64,000 bases of DNA from Acetobacter ascendens (GCF_001766235.1 NZ_CP015164.1:248001-312000); one strand, 5' to 3'. Shown: positions 1 to 9,630, counted from the first letter of the stretch. The notes: generated by a model from the sequence alone, not told the origin. Numbers and translations: made by a program.

Positions 1-381
1 ATCCGCCGCCGCGCTGTGCGGCACATGGAAAAAGGGCGTGTGGTTATTTTTGCTGCGGGCACGGGCAACCCGTTCTTTACCACGGATACAGCCGCTGCCC
101 TGCGCGCTGCGGAAATGGAATGCGACATGCTGCTGAAAGGCACGCAGGTAGATGGCGTTTATTCCGCAGACCCCAAAAAAGATCCCTCCGCCAAGCGCTA
201 TGAAGAACTGACATACATGGACGTGCTGGCCAACCAGCTAAACGTGATGGATGCCGCCGCCATTAGCCTTGCGCGTGAAAACCGTCTGCCTATCATTGTT
301 TTCAATATTGGCGCGGAAGGGGCCTTCCCGCGTGTCATGCGCAATGAAGGGCCTTTCACACGGATTATCGAAGCCGCCTGA
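1..381 (+). CDS. pyrH: UMP kinase, 3' part (5' end outside the window)
   Basis: Uridylate kinase phosphorylates UMP to UDP with ATP in pyrimidine nucleotide synthesis; it is a cytosolic hexamer of the amino-acid-kinase fold. The reading frame is open from the first base and gives 126 residues up to TGA. The stretch [18 protein letters not shown], followed by the aspartate-rich K[12 protein letters not shown] region, is the conserved C-terminal half of bacterial PyrH. It ends in the usual F-x-x-G...GPFTRI region. It lies 106 bp before frr, the normal alphaproteobacterial order, and is probably cotranscribed with it. Only the N-terminal half is missing, because of the window edge. Confidence 0.96.
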   Translation: MRRRAVRHMEKGRVVIFAAGTGNPFFTTDTAAALRAAEMECDMLLKGTQVDGVYSADPKKDPSAKRYEELTYMDVLANQLNVMDAAAISLARENRLPIIVFNIGAEGAFPRVMRNEGPFTRIIEAA

Positions 382-487
382 AAAGCGCCGCATCACTCTG
401 GTAAGCACAAGCCGCCAGAATGACCGACAAACTGAACGGGGCATGTAAGGCCATGCCCTGCTGTAGGATGCAACGGGAGAAAACACC

Positions 488-1051
488 GTGTCTGACTTGA
501 ATGCTCTGCTGGATGACCTGAAGCGCCGTATGGATGGCGCGCTGGATAGCCTGCGCCGTGATTTTTCTGGCCTGCGCTCTGGCCGCGCAAGCCCGGCTTT
601 GCTGGAACCTGTGCGGGTGGAAGCCTATGGCGGTGAAGTGCCGCTAACACAGGTTGGTTCCATTGCTGTGCCAGAAGCACGTATGATTACCGTACAGGTG
701 TGGGACCGCGCCTTGGCTGGTGCCGTAGAACGCGCCATCCGTGATTCCGGCCTTGGCCTGAACCCGGCGGGGGAAGGCCAGACCATTCGTGTGCCCATTC
801 CGCAGCTTACGGAAGAACGCCGTAACGAGCTGGCAAAAGCTGCTGCCCGTTATGCAGAGGGCGGTAAGGTAGCCGTGCGTGGCGTGCGCCGTGATGGCAT
901 GGACAAAGCCAAGGGTTTTGAAAAGAAAGGTGAAATCAGCCAGGACGACGTAAAAACCTGGTCTGACGCCATTCAGAAACTGACAGACCAGTATGTGAAA
1001 AAAATTGATGATATGCTGGCTGATAAAGATAAGGAAATCAAACAGGTCTGA
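488..1051 (+). CDS. frr: Ribosome recycling factor
   Basis: Together with EF-G, RRF splits the post-termination 70S ribosome so that subunits, mRNA and tRNA are released. The 187-residue product has the family's usual length of about 185. It shows the conserved region FSGLRSGRASPALLEPVRVEAYGG, and near its C-terminus the helical KGFEKKGEISQDDVK region. The start is GTG at 488, preceded by a GGGAGA ribosome binding site at about 475-480. It lies between pyrH and uppS, the classical order in proteobacteria. Nothing is unusual in the sequence. Confidence 0.97.
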   Translation: MSDLNALLDDLKRRMDGALDSLRRDFSGLRSGRASPALLEPVRVEAYGGEVPLTQVGSIAVPEARMITVQVWDRALAGAVERAIRDSGLGLNPAGEGQTIRVPIPQLTEERRNELAKAAARYAEGGKVAVRGVRRDGMDKAKGFEKKGEISQDDVKTWSDAIQKLTDQYVKKIDDMLADKDKEIKQV

Positions 1052-1113
1052 GGCAGTATTGGTGCTTCTTCGGATGTGTTTGTGCACGTTAATGGGGTGG
1101 AACCCTGCCTGTT

Positions 1114-1854
1114 ATGTCCACGCGGCTCGCTGATAAAAAACCGGCAATTCCAACCCATGTTGCTGTCATCATGGATGGAAACGGGCGCTGGGCGCGCGAA
1201 CGCGGTCTGCCGCGCCTTGCCGGGCACAGGGCAGGGGCGGAAGCCGTGGCCCGTTGTGTGCGTGCAGCCATGCAGCGTGGCGTGGCGTATTTAACGCTGT
1301 ATGCGTTTTCATCAGAAAACTGGGCACGCGGGCAGGAGGAGGTTTCAGACCTTACCGGCCTTTTGCGGTATTACCTGCGCCACAAGGTGCGGGAACTGCA
1401 TAAGGAAGGCGTGCGCCTGCGCTTTATTGGTGATCTCGCCCGCTTTGATGACAGCTTGCGAGAGGAACTCGCGCAGGCCGAATCCTTAACGCGTGGCAAT
1501 AGCAAGCTTACGCTTATTCTGGCGCTCTCTTACGGTGGGCGGTTGGATATTGTGCAGGCCGCGCAGCGTTTGGCGCAGGAGGTCAAGGATGGCCGCATTG
1601 CGCCAGAACAGATTACAGAAAGCGTATTCACCAACTTTTTGTGGACCAGCGGCGTGCCAGACCCCGATGTGGTGGTGCGTACCAGTGGTGAATGTCGGCT
1701 TTCCAACTTTCTGCTGTGGCAGAGCGCGTATGCTGAACTGGTGTTTTTAAACGTGTTCTGGCCCGATTTTAACGAACGACATTTTGCGATGGTGCTAGAC
1801 CAGTACGCCCAACGAGAACGGCGTTTTGGCGCGCGCCCTCAAGGCCCGGCATGA
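1114..1854 (+). CDS. uppS: Isoprenyl transferase (undecaprenyl diphosphate synthase)
   Basis: This cis-prenyltransferase condenses isopentenyl diphosphate onto farnesyl diphosphate to make C55 undecaprenyl diphosphate, the lipid carrier of peptidoglycan and O-polysaccharide. The 246-residue protein carries HVAVIMDGNGRWA at residues 15-27, in which D21 is the catalytic aspartate. The C-terminal DVVVRTSGECRLSNFLLWQSAYAE block binds the allylic substrate diphosphate. Start ATG 1114 has only a weak upstream purine stretch. The stop overlaps the cdsA start by 4 bp (ATGA), which implies translational coupling. It is followed downstream by dxr, which supplies its precursor pathway. Confidence 0.96.
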   Translation: MSTRLADKKPAIPTHVAVIMDGNGRWARERGLPRLAGHRAGAEAVARCVRAAMQRGVAYLTLYAFSSENWARGQEEVSDLTGLLRYYLRHKVRELHKEGVRLRFIGDLARFDDSLREELAQAESLTRGNSKLTLILALSYGGRLDIVQAAQRLAQEVKDGRIAPEQITESVFTNFLWTSGVPDPDVVVRTSGECRLSNFLLWQSAYAELVFLNVFWPDFNERHFAMVLDQYAQRERRFGARPQGPA

Positions 1855-2687
1855 GCGCGAACACGCAGGATACTTCGGCTTGGCGTGATTTGCGCCCGCG
1901 GCTGATGTCTGCCGCTGTGCTGGTGGCTGTAGCCGGTACGTGCATTGGCTTGGGCGGCTTGGCGTATGATGCTCTTATTCTGGGCATGATGGGCGGTATG
2001 GCGGTAGAGGCCGCAGCCCTGTTTGGGCTTTCCGTTAAAAGCTGGCGCGGCGTGTTGTATCTGCTGTGGGCTGTATGTGCGGGGCTTTCTGCCGCTACCG
2101 GGCATTGGGCTTATTTTGGTGTTTTCTGCATTAGCTCCTTAGTGTTTGGTGCCCCGCTTTGCGCCATTATGTGCGTGATTATTCTGGCAGGCACGGCGCT
2201 GCTATGGTTGCGGCAGGCTAGCTTTTGGCCCGTTCTGTTTGTGATTGCCGTTGTGGTGGCCAGTGATAGTTCGGCCTACGTGGCAGGGCGTATTTTTGGT
2301 GGCCCCAAGCTGGCTCCGCGTATCTCTCCGGGTAAAACACGTTCCGGCGCTGTTGGCGGCTTGGTCGGCGCTGTGGCTACCGGCGGTATTGTTGCCACAC
2401 TTTCCGGTTTAGGTGGCGTGGGTTCCGCACTGGTGTGGGGGGGTATCTTAGGTATTTCCGCCCAAACGGGGGATCTGGCCGAAAGCGCGATGAAGCGCGC
2501 CTTGGGTGTGAAGGATTCGGGCAAGCTGCTGCCGGGGCATGGTGGGCTACTGGATCGGTTTGATGGGCTGGTGGTGGCTGCGCCTGTGGCGGCACTGGTT
2601 TCTGTATGTGCGGGGGCATCCATGCCGTTTTGGGCAGCGGGCGCACGCACTATTTTAAGGGCTCTGGCAGGCCATCTGCCGAGGTAG
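1851..2687 (+). CDS. cdsA: Phosphatidate cytidylyltransferase
   Basis: CdsA makes CDP-diacylglycerol from phosphatidic acid and CTP at the inner membrane, the branch point for all phospholipids. The 278-residue protein is strongly hydrophobic with about eight predicted membrane segments. Near residues 213-238 it has the family signature S-x-x-K-R...GVKDSGKLLPGHGGLLDRFD, including the metal-binding aspartates. It overlaps uppS by 4 bp and is followed by dxr after about 75 bp, so it belongs to the same envelope/lipid operon. Length and signature agree with the family. Confidence 0.95.
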   Translation: MSANTQDTSAWRDLRPRLMSAAVLVAVAGTCIGLGGLAYDALILGMMGGMAVEAAALFGLSVKSWRGVLYLLWAVCAGLSAATGHWAYFGVFCISSLVFGAPLCAIMCVIILAGTALLWLRQASFWPVLFVIAVVVASDSSAYVAGRIFGGPKLAPRISPGKTRSGAVGGLVGAVATGGIVATLSGLGGVGSALVWGGILGISAQTGDLAESAMKRALGVKDSGKLLPGHGGLLDRFDGLVVAAPVAALVSVCAGASMPFWAAGARTILRALAGHLPR

Positions 2688-2763
2688 GGCCAATAGGTGG
2701 TGTGGCCGCCTGTTGGGGTGGTTTGCCGCCGTTTGTATTTTCAGGTTTGGAAAGACGTTAAGC

Positions 2764-3921
2764 ATGAGAACCGTAACCGTTCTGGGCAGCACAGGCAGCA
2801 TTGGCTGTTCAACCGTAGATCTGCTGGAGCAGGCGCGAGACCAGTTTCGGGTGCGGGCGCTTGTGGGGGGCAAAAACGCTGCCAAACTGGCAGAGCAGGC
2901 CCGTAGCCTAAAGGCAGAACTGGCCGTTCTGGCTGATGAAGGCGCGTTTGAAGAGCTAAAAACCCTGCTGGCAGGCAGCGGCACGAAAGTTGCCTGTGGC
3001 CGTCAGGCGGTTATTGATGCCGCAGCCCTTCCGGCAGATTGGACAATGGCCGCCATTACTGGTGCTGCGGGGCTGGAGCCTACGCTGGCAGCGGTAAAGA
3101 ACGGAAAAAGCATTGCGCTGGCCAACAAGGAAGCCTTGGTATGCGCAGGTGATGTAATGCTGCGTGCCGTAAAGGAAGCAGGTGCCACACTGCTGCCGGT
3201 GGATTCTGAGCACAACGCTGTTTTTCAGGCTATGGCCGACCGGCAGATTGATCAGGTTGAAAAAATTATTCTTACCGCATCGGGTGGACCGTTCCGCACC
3301 TCTACGCTGGAAGAAATGCGTGTGGTCACCCGTGCGCAGGCGCTTAAGCACCCAACGTGGAGCATGGGGGCTAAAATCAGCATCGATTCTGCCAGCATGT
3401 TCAATAAGGGGCTGGAAGTTATTGAGGCTGCCCGTATCTTTAATCTGCCAGAAGATAAGATTGATGTGCTGGTGCACCCGCAATCTGTTGTGCATGGCAT
3501 GGTGCAGTACACAGATGGCAGCCTGATTGCCCAGATGGGTTCTGCCGATATGCGTATCCCCATTGCACACACGCTCACATGGCCCAAGCGTATGGCCACC
3601 ACGTCTCCGCGTCTGGATCTGGCGGCTTTTGGTAAGCTGGAATTCTATGCACCGGATGAAGTGCGCTTTCCCGCACTGCGCCTTGCGCGTGAGGCGCTGC
3701 GCAAGGGGGGGGCGGCTTCTGCTATCCTTTCCGCTGCCAATGAAATTGCGGTTGATGCCTTCTTGCATGAACAGATCGGCTTTTTGGATATTTCCCGCAT
3801 TGTGGAAGAGGTGATGGTAGCCCTTGGCGCACCGTCAGCAGATACGCTGGATGCCGTGCTGCATTGGGATGCCGAGGCACGCCGTGCCGCACAGCGCCTG
3901 ATTCCCGCCCACGCGGCTTGA
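2764..3921 (+). CDS. dxr: 1-deoxy-D-xylulose 5-phosphate reductoisomerase
   Basis: Dxr converts DXP to 2-C-methyl-D-erythritol 4-phosphate with NADPH, the committed step of the non-mevalonate isoprenoid pathway that feeds uppS just upstream. I chose ATG 2764 rather than the longer reading from 2713 because the NADPH-binding motif VTVLGSTGSIG then begins at residue 4, as in the family, and a GGAAAG site precedes it. The metal-binding VDSEHNAVFQ motif (D147, E149) and the LANKEALV motif are present. The length is 385 residues, within the family range. Confidence 0.96.
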   Translation: MRTVTVLGSTGSIGCSTVDLLEQARDQFRVRALVGGKNAAKLAEQARSLKAELAVLADEGAFEELKTLLAGSGTKVACGRQAVIDAAALPADWTMAAITGAAGLEPTLAAVKNGKSIALANKEALVCAGDVMLRAVKEAGATLLPVDSEHNAVFQAMADRQIDQVEKIILTASGGPFRTSTLEEMRVVTRAQALKHPTWSMGAKISIDSASMFNKGLEVIEAARIFNLPEDKIDVLVHPQSVVHGMVQYTDGSLIAQMGSADMRIPIAHTLTWPKRMATTSPRLDLAAFGKLEFYAPDEVRFPALRLAREALRKGGAASAILSAANEIAVDAFLHEQIGFLDISRIVEEVMVALGAPSADTLDAVLHWDAEARRAAQRLIPAHAA

Positions 3922-3952
3922 GAAAACGCAGCCCCCAGCCGATATCGGAAGA

Positions 3953-5065
3953 ATGATGATACACGATTACCTGCGTACACTGCTTTCCTTCGTTTTCGTG
4001 CTGGGTGTGTTGGTGAGCTTTCACGAACTTGGCCACTATCTGGCGGCCAAGTGGCGCGGCGTGCATGTTGAGGTGTTTTCGCTCGGGTTTGGCCCGGCCC
4101 TGTTCCGCTGGCGCGATAAATCCGGCACGGAATGGCGTATCTGCCCCATTCCCTTGGGCGGTTACGTACGCCCCCACGGGTTTGAAGACCCCGAAGACGC
4201 CACGCCAGAGCAAAAAGCTGCGTGGATTAAAGGCCGCACCTTTCACGATAAATCGGTTTTTTCCCGCGCTATTGTTATTCTGGCGGGGCCGATTTTTAAC
4301 TTCATTCTGGCCTTTGCGCTGTTTGCGCTGTTGTTTGCCACAACGGGCCAGCCGCATGTGCGCGATCAGATTGCAACCGTTATGCCAAATGGCGCGGCGG
4401 CTGTGGCTGGCGTGCAACAGGGCGATGTCATTCAGCGTATCGGCAGCCATGACGTAACGGGTGTGGAGGATATTCAGGCCTCCATTTCCACGCAGGCTGG
4501 CGCACAAACCACGCTCACCGTCAAACGCGGTGAACAGAGCGTGACGTTGCCTATCACCATCGGCAAGGCCCCGGATTCGACTCCTCAAAAGCCGCACGGC
4601 CAGCTTGGCATTATTTTTGCCACGGAAGTGGGTAAACCATTGCCATTTCCGCAGGCTGTGGTGGCGGGCGTAAAAGCAACATGGAACGCTAGCGTGCAAA
4701 CGCTGGATGGCGTGTGGCAGATTCTAACCGGGCAGCATACAGCCAAAGATTTGGGCGGTCCGCTCAAGATTGCGCAACTTTCCGGGCAGGTGGCGCAGTA
4801 TGGGTTTGCCAGCCTGTTGTCCTTTATGGCGCTGCTTTCTGTTAACCTTGGGCTGATTAATCTCTTCCCCGTGCCGCTTCTTGATGGTGGACGTCTGGTT
4901 TTTTATGCCATAGAGGCAATAAGAGGCCGCCCGGTTTCCAAGCGGGTGCAAGAGATCAGTTTTCAGGTTGGTTTTGCATTGCTTGCAGGCCTGTTCCTGT
5001 TCTCCACGTTCAATGACCTTTCAGGTTTTGGCCTGTTCAGGTGGATTGCTTCGCTTGTAGGATGA
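3953..5065 (+). CDS. rseP: RIP-type site-2 protease, RseP family
   Basis: This is an intramembrane zinc metalloprotease that in other bacteria cleaves anti-sigma factors and leftover signal peptides. The 370-residue protein has HELGH at residues 24-28 in its first membrane helix (zinc ligands and catalytic Glu). A central PDZ domain follows (near VMPNGAAAVAGVQQGDVI), and the second zinc-binding motif NLFPVPLLDGG lies in a late helix. It seems to have one PDZ domain, fewer than the E. coli enzyme. ATG 3953 and ATG 3956 are adjacent; the GGAAGA site abuts 3953, so 3956 may be the real start. It precedes bamA, the standard order. Confidence 0.94.
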   Translation: MMIHDYLRTLLSFVFVLGVLVSFHELGHYLAAKWRGVHVEVFSLGFGPALFRWRDKSGTEWRICPIPLGGYVRPHGFEDPEDATPEQKAAWIKGRTFHDKSVFSRAIVILAGPIFNFILAFALFALLFATTGQPHVRDQIATVMPNGAAAVAGVQQGDVIQRIGSHDVTGVEDIQASISTQAGAQTTLTVKRGEQSVTLPITIGKAPDSTPQKPHGQLGIIFATEVGKPLPFPQAVVAGVKATWNASVQTLDGVWQILTGQHTAKDLGGPLKIAQLSGQVAQYGFASLLSFMALLSVNLGLINLFPVPLLDGGRLVFYAIEAIRGRPVSKRVQEISFQVGFALLAGLFLFSTFNDLSGFGLFRWIASLVG

Positions 5066-5150
5066 ATGACGGCGGGAACAGGAAGGGAAGTGCTTGCGTG
5101 ACAGGGGTGATTTCGGATACCTCCCGTTGCGGGCGGAATGAGAACGGAAG

Positions 5151-7655
5151 ATGGGCTTTCGTACGAAAAGCGACCCGGATGGAAGGAAGCAGATCTTGAC
5201 GGGTAAGCGTTCAGCCCTGTTCGTTTCTGTCTGTGTGCTACCTTTTGTGATGGTGGATGGCAGACAGGCATCCGCCGCATCAACAGAAGGTACAAATGCT
5301 GCCGCACCAGCGGCAGTGGTGGCGCCCTCCCGCGCGATACATGCGCGTACGCCGCGCCTTTCCGAATCCACATCATCTGTTGCGCCTACGGGCGGATATA
5401 TTGAAGATATCCGGGTATCGGGTAACACCCGTATCGAAACCAACACCGTATTGTCCTACATGGTTGCACGTGTGGGGGACCCGTTCAGCCAGGATGATCT
5501 GGACCGTTCGCTTAAGACCCTTTACGCCACCGGGCTATTTAAGGATGTGACGCTGCGCCGTGATGGCAACATCCTGCTGGTGCGCCTGAAGGAAAACCCC
5601 ATCGTCAACCGTATCGTGTTCGAGGGGAACCACGCGGCCAAGGATGAAGACCTGCGTAAGGTGCTGGCTCTGCGCCCGCGTGCGGTGTTCTCGGCCGAAA
5701 CCACGGCGGATGACCGCCAGCGTATTCTGGAAGTGTATGCCCAGAAGGCTCGCTTTGCTGCGGTGGTGACGCCCCAGATTATCAAGCTGGCCCATAACCG
5801 TGTGGATGTGGTTTTCCAGATTAACGAAGGGCCGCAGACACTCATCAGCAAGATCGCGTTTGTGGGCAACAAGGCTTACAGCGAATCCAGTCTGGCGGGT
5901 GTTGTTTCCTCCAAGGAAACAGCTTGGTACCACTTCCTGTCCTCATCCGATGAGTACAACCCCGAACGCATTAAATACGATGCGGAATTGCTGCGCCGGT
6001 TTTACCTGCGCAACGGGTTTGTGGATTTTCAGATCAAGGACGTAAAAGGCGAGCTCTCGCCGGATCGGAAGTCCTTCTACGTCACCTTCACCATGGATGA
6101 AGGTGTGCGCTACCGTTTGGGCAAGGTGGATATCCGCTCCAGCCTGCGCCATGTGCCAGCTAAATCTCTGCGTAAGTATGTCGAGCTGTTCCCGCACCAG
6201 TGGTACGATGGTAAGGCCGTGCAGGATAACGCCACGGATATGGAGGAAATCCTTCAGGCCGAAGGGCATCCGTTCGCGCAGGTACGTCCTACCATTGCCC
6301 GTAATCCAGAAAAGCGGATTGTAAACCTGCTGTTTGATGTGAGCGAAGGCCCACGCCATTACGTTGAGCGTATTGACGTCAACGGCAACACTATCACGCA
6401 GGATAATGTGGTGCGCCGCCAGTTGCCGTTTGCTGAGGGTGACCCCTACACAACCAGCTACAAGAAATACGCCAAGGAAGCAGTGCAGGATCTGGGCTTC
6501 TTTAAAAGCGTGGATGTTTCCACGGCCCAAGGCTCTGCGCCTGATCGCACCAACGTTGCAGTTAACGTGGTGGAAAAACCCACAGGGGAGTTCTCGCTTG
6601 GTGGCGGTTACTCAACCGACGTGGGCGTGATCGGTAACGTCGGGCTGAAGCAGCATAACCTGCTGGGCACCGGGGTTGATGCCGGGTTCTCGGGCACGGT
6701 TTCGCAGTGGCAGAAACAGGCAGATATCTCTATCACCAACCCTGCATTCATGGGGCGCAACCTTGTTGCCGGTGCGGATATCTTCTTTGTTGAAAACAAT
6801 TACCAGACCTATCAGAACTATTCTGAAGGACGTTACGGTATTACTCTGCGCATGGGGTATTCATACAACCGCTATCTGTCCCAGTCCTGGAACTATAGCC
6901 TGATCCGCCGTTGGGTGGGTGATACGTGGGATCAGTCCTCCTACTACGTGCTGGATCAGAAGGGTAAGTCTCTGCTCTCACAGCTTAGCACCACCCTTAT
7001 GTATGATACGCGTGATAACCGCATGGCACCGCATAGTGGGTACTATGTGTCTGTTGGTGGTGACTTTGCCGGTATTGGCGGCGATGAAAAATACGTCCGC
7101 GGTAAGGTTAACGGCGCGTACTATGTGCCGTTGGATGATATTACCAACAGCCATAGCTGGACGTTTATGGTGCGCGGTGGTGCCGGGTACATGGCCGACT
7201 GGGGCAATGGCCGCCACGATATTATCGATAACTTCTATCTGGGTGGTAACAACCTGCGCGGCTTCTTGGATGGTGGTGCCGGGCCGCGTAGTGTGGGTAT
7301 CCTGAACCATTCATCTGAAGATCTGTTGGGTGGGCGCTTTATGTATAACGCTTCCGCCCAGCTTAACTTCCCTATTCCGTTCCTGTCTGACATGGGTATT
7401 GGCGGGCGTGCGTTTGTGGATACAGGGAGTGTCGCTGGTTTGCGTGTGAAGCGCCTTTATACAAGCAAGGCGAATGATGGCAGCTATTACACGCCTGTCA
7501 GCGGTGATACATTGCGCCCACGTGTAAGTGCTGGTGCTGGTTTTTCATGGAAAAGTCCGTTTGGTCTGCTGAACATCGATCTGGGTGTGCCCGTTATGCG
7601 GAGCCATAATGACCGCACGCAGCTCCTTCGCTTTGGCTTCGGCCAGCAATTCTGA
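5151..7655 (+). CDS. bamA: Outer membrane protein assembly factor BamA
   Basis: BamA is the Omp85 insertase that folds beta-barrel proteins into the outer membrane. The 834-residue product has a basic N-terminus with a hydrophobic signal segment at about residues 20-40. A low-complexity Ala/Pro stretch follows, then POTRA domains (the first begins near YIEDIRVSGNTRIETNTVL), and a C-terminal 16-strand barrel. The conserved RGF motif of barrel loop L6 lies in NNLRGFLDGGAGPRS near residue 700. The protein ends in phenylalanine, as expected of a BAM substrate. A GGAAG site precedes ATG 5151. The skp gene follows within 10 bp, so the two are cotranscribed. Confidence 0.96.
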   Translation: MGFRTKSDPDGRKQILTGKRSALFVSVCVLPFVMVDGRQASAASTEGTNAAAPAAVVAPSRAIHARTPRLSESTSSVAPTGGYIEDIRVSGNTRIETNTVLSYMVARVGDPFSQDDLDRSLKTLYATGLFKDVTLRRDGNILLVRLKENPIVNRIVFEGNHAAKDEDLRKVLALRPRAVFSAETTADDRQRILEVYAQKARFAAVVTPQIIKLAHNRVDVVFQINEGPQTLISKIAFVGNKAYSESSLAGVVSSKETAWYHFLSSSDEYNPERIKYDAELLRRFYLRNGFVDFQIKDVKGELSPDRKSFYVTFTMDEGVRYRLGKVDIRSSLRHVPAKSLRKYVELFPHQWYDGKAVQDNATDMEEILQAEGHPFAQVRPTIARNPEKRIVNLLFDVSEGPRHYVERIDVNGNTITQDNVVRRQLPFAEGDPYTTSYKKYAKEAVQDLGFFKSVDVSTAQGSAPDRTNVAVNVVEKPTGEFSLGGGYSTDVGVIGNVGLKQHNLLGTGVDAGFSGTVSQWQKQADISITNPAFMGRNLVAGADIFFVENNYQTYQNYSEGRYGITLRMGYSYNRYLSQSWNYSLIRRWVGDTWDQSSYYVLDQKGKSLLSQLSTTLMYDTRDNRMAPHSGYYVSVGGDFAGIGGDEKYVRGKVNGAYYVPLDDITNSHSWTFMVRGGAGYMADWGNGRHDIIDNFYLGGNNLRGFLDGGAGPRSVGILNHSSEDLLGGRFMYNASAQLNFPIPFLSDMGIGGRAFVDTGSVAGLRVKRLYTSKANDGSYYTPVSGDTLRPRVSAGAGFSWKSPFGLLNIDLGVPVMRSHNDRTQLLRFGFGQQF

Positions 7656-7662
7656 GGTAATA

Positions 7663-8532
7663 ATGCGTTTTTCCACCAGAACTGCCCTGCTGGGGGCTGT
7701 TGTCCTGTCTTTCTCTTCGGCTTTTGTGCCATCTGCACAGGCGCAGAATGGGGGCGGGTGGTTTGTGCCCAAAACCCAGCAGCCTGCCGCACAGGCTCCA
7801 GCGCAGCATCCGGCTGCGGCCCGTCGTGCCCCGGCTCCGGTGCAGTTGCCCGCACCGCCGGCTGATAGCCAAGAAGCAGATCAGGCTCCGCCCGTACTGC
7901 CGCTGCCGCCTATTCCGTCTGCGCCAGAAGTTGCCAAGGAAGCGCCGCCGCCCACAACAGTTATTGGTGTGATCAGCGTTGGCGGCGTTATGCGTCAGTC
8001 TTCTGCTGTTATGCAGGTTGAACGTACTCTGGGTGGCCGTCGTGATGAACTGGCGCAGGACCTCCAGAAGGAACAGGCTGGCTGGCGTGATGAGCAGCAG
8101 AAGTTACAGGCGCAGGCCAAATCTCTGACATCCGAACAGATTCAGACGCGTGAACGCAGCCTTCAGGCCCGCGTGATGAAAGCCCAGCGCGATTTCCGTA
8201 ACCGTAACCGCATCATTCAGGAAGCGGCGCAGGTTTCTCTGGGGCAGATCGAACGTGAACTGGTGCAGGTTATCCAGAAAGTGGCTGCAGCCCATGGCAT
8301 GAACCTTGTTCTGCACAGCGAACAGGTGGCCCTGCATGTTGATGGGCAGGATATCACTAACGAAGTGGCCGTGCAGTTGAACAAGATTCTGCCATCCGTG
8401 TTCATTCCGGAAGCCAATGTTGACCCTGAAGAGCTGGCCAAATCTGGCAAGATGCCCACAACGGCAGATGCAGATCAGGGCCCACGCACAGGTCCGGCTC
8501 CAGTAGTGGCACCGGCAGCCGGGCAGCAGTAA
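7663..8532 (+). CDS. skp: OmpH/Skp-family periplasmic chaperone with proline-rich linker
   Basis: Skp holds unfolded outer-membrane proteins in the periplasm and hands them to BamA. ATG 7663 follows a GAGG site and gives a clear signal peptide (MRFSTRTALLGAVVLSFSSA... to AQAQ, about residues 1-28). Residues about 30-99 form an Ala/Pro/Gln-rich linker not found in classical Skp. The OmpH domain follows: a beta strand (IGVISVGGVMRQSS), then a long charged helical hairpin with many Q/E/R/K residues, then a return strand. At 289 residues it is well above the roughly 160 of E. coli Skp. It lies between bamA and lpxD, the conserved place. Confidence 0.9.
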   Translation: MRFSTRTALLGAVVLSFSSAFVPSAQAQNGGGWFVPKTQQPAAQAPAQHPAAARRAPAPVQLPAPPADSQEADQAPPVLPLPPIPSAPEVAKEAPPPTTVIGVISVGGVMRQSSAVMQVERTLGGRRDELAQDLQKEQAGWRDEQQKLQAQAKSLTSEQIQTRERSLQARVMKAQRDFRNRNRIIQEAAQVSLGQIERELVQVIQKVAAAHGMNLVLHSEQVALHVDGQDITNEVAVQLNKILPSVFIPEANVDPEELAKSGKMPTTADADQGPRTGPAPVVAPAAGQQ

Positions 8533-8534
8533 GC

Positions 8535-9620
8535 GTGGCTGAGGGTACAACATTTTCCGGGCCGGCAGACCCACGCTTTTTCACTCGTGCGGGGCCGTTT
8601 GATGCGGCCGCGCTGGCTGAAACCGCAGGGGCGGAACTGGTGCTGCCTAAAGCAGGCACCCTGCCAGCAGAAGGCTTTGTGGGTATTGCGCCCTTACAGG
8701 CCGCAGGCCCGCGTGATGTCAGCTTTCTGGATAACCGCCGGTATGCTCCTTTGCTGGAGCAAACCAAGGCCGGGCTGGTTATTGTTGCGCCCGCTTTTGC
8801 AGATAAAGTGCCTGCAGGGTGTGCCGCATTGGTAACGGGTACGCCGTATCTGGCGTGGTCTCGCGTTGCGCGGTTGTTCCACCCACGGGTGCCAGCGCGT
8901 GCGGGCGTGCATCCTTCTGCATGTATTGATCCTACTGCCAGCATAGATTCCACGGCAGAAATTGGGCCGTTTGTGGTGGTTGGGGCTAAGGCGGAAATTG
9001 GGCCGGGCTGCATTATTGGTTCCCACGCAGTGGTGGGCGATGGTGTGCAGCTTGCGCAGGATTGCCGTATTGGCAGCCATGTTACGCTTTCTCATGCGGT
9101 GTTGGGTGAGCGGGTGATTATTCTGCCCGGTTCACGCATTGGGCAGGATGGATTTGGTTTTGCGGTTGGCCCGCAAGGGTTTGAAACCGTGCCTCAGCTT
9201 GGCCGCGTGGTGCTGGAAAACGATGTAGAAATTGGCGCCAACAGCACAATTGACCGTGGTTCGGTGAATGATACGGTTATTGGTGCAGGATCACGTCTCG
9301 ACAATTTGGTGCAGATCGGCCACAACGCCCGTCTGGGGCGGTGTTGTATTGTGGTTTCACAGGCCGGGATATCTGGCTCCACCGTGCTGGAAGACTATGT
9401 AACTATTGCCGCGCAGGCTGGCCTTATCGGGCATATTCGCATTGGTGCAAAAGCGCGTATTGGCGCGCAATGTGGCGTAATGTCGGATATAGAAGGCGGC
9501 GCGGATGTAATTGGCAGCCCGGCTATGCCGTTCAGGGAGTTTTTCCGGAACGTAGCGGTATTGCGCAAGCTGGCAAAAAAGGCGTCTGGATCGACCAAGA
9601 CCGGTTCGGACAAGGGATAA
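8535..9620 (+). CDS. lpxD: UDP-3-O-(3-hydroxyacyl)glucosamine N-acyltransferase
   Basis: LpxD adds the second hydroxyacyl chain from acyl-ACP to UDP-3-O-acyl-glucosamine in lipid A synthesis. The 361-residue protein has an N-terminal uridine-binding domain, with GIAPLQAAGPRDVSFLDNRRY in its first 75 residues. A long left-handed beta helix of hexapeptide repeats follows, with the [IV]G-rich spacing obvious from about residue 115 to 330. The conserved HNARLGRCCIVVSQAGISG region holds the catalytic histidine. The start is GTG 8535, only 2 bp after the skp stop, which suggests coupling. The fabZ and lpxA genes follow, as in most Gram-negative bacteria. Confidence 0.95.
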   Translation: MAEGTTFSGPADPRFFTRAGPFDAAALAETAGAELVLPKAGTLPAEGFVGIAPLQAAGPRDVSFLDNRRYAPLLEQTKAGLVIVAPAFADKVPAGCAALVTGTPYLAWSRVARLFHPRVPARAGVHPSACIDPTASIDSTAEIGPFVVVGAKAEIGPGCIIGSHAVVGDGVQLAQDCRIGSHVTLSHAVLGERVIILPGSRIGQDGFGFAVGPQGFETVPQLGRVVLENDVEIGANSTIDRGSVNDTVIGAGSRLDNLVQIGHNARLGRCCIVVSQAGISGSTVLEDYVTIAAQAGLIGHIRIGAKARIGAQCGVMSDIEGGADVIGSPAMPFREFFRNVAVLRKLAKKASGSTKTGSDKG

Positions 9621-9630
9621 ACTAAGGTCG

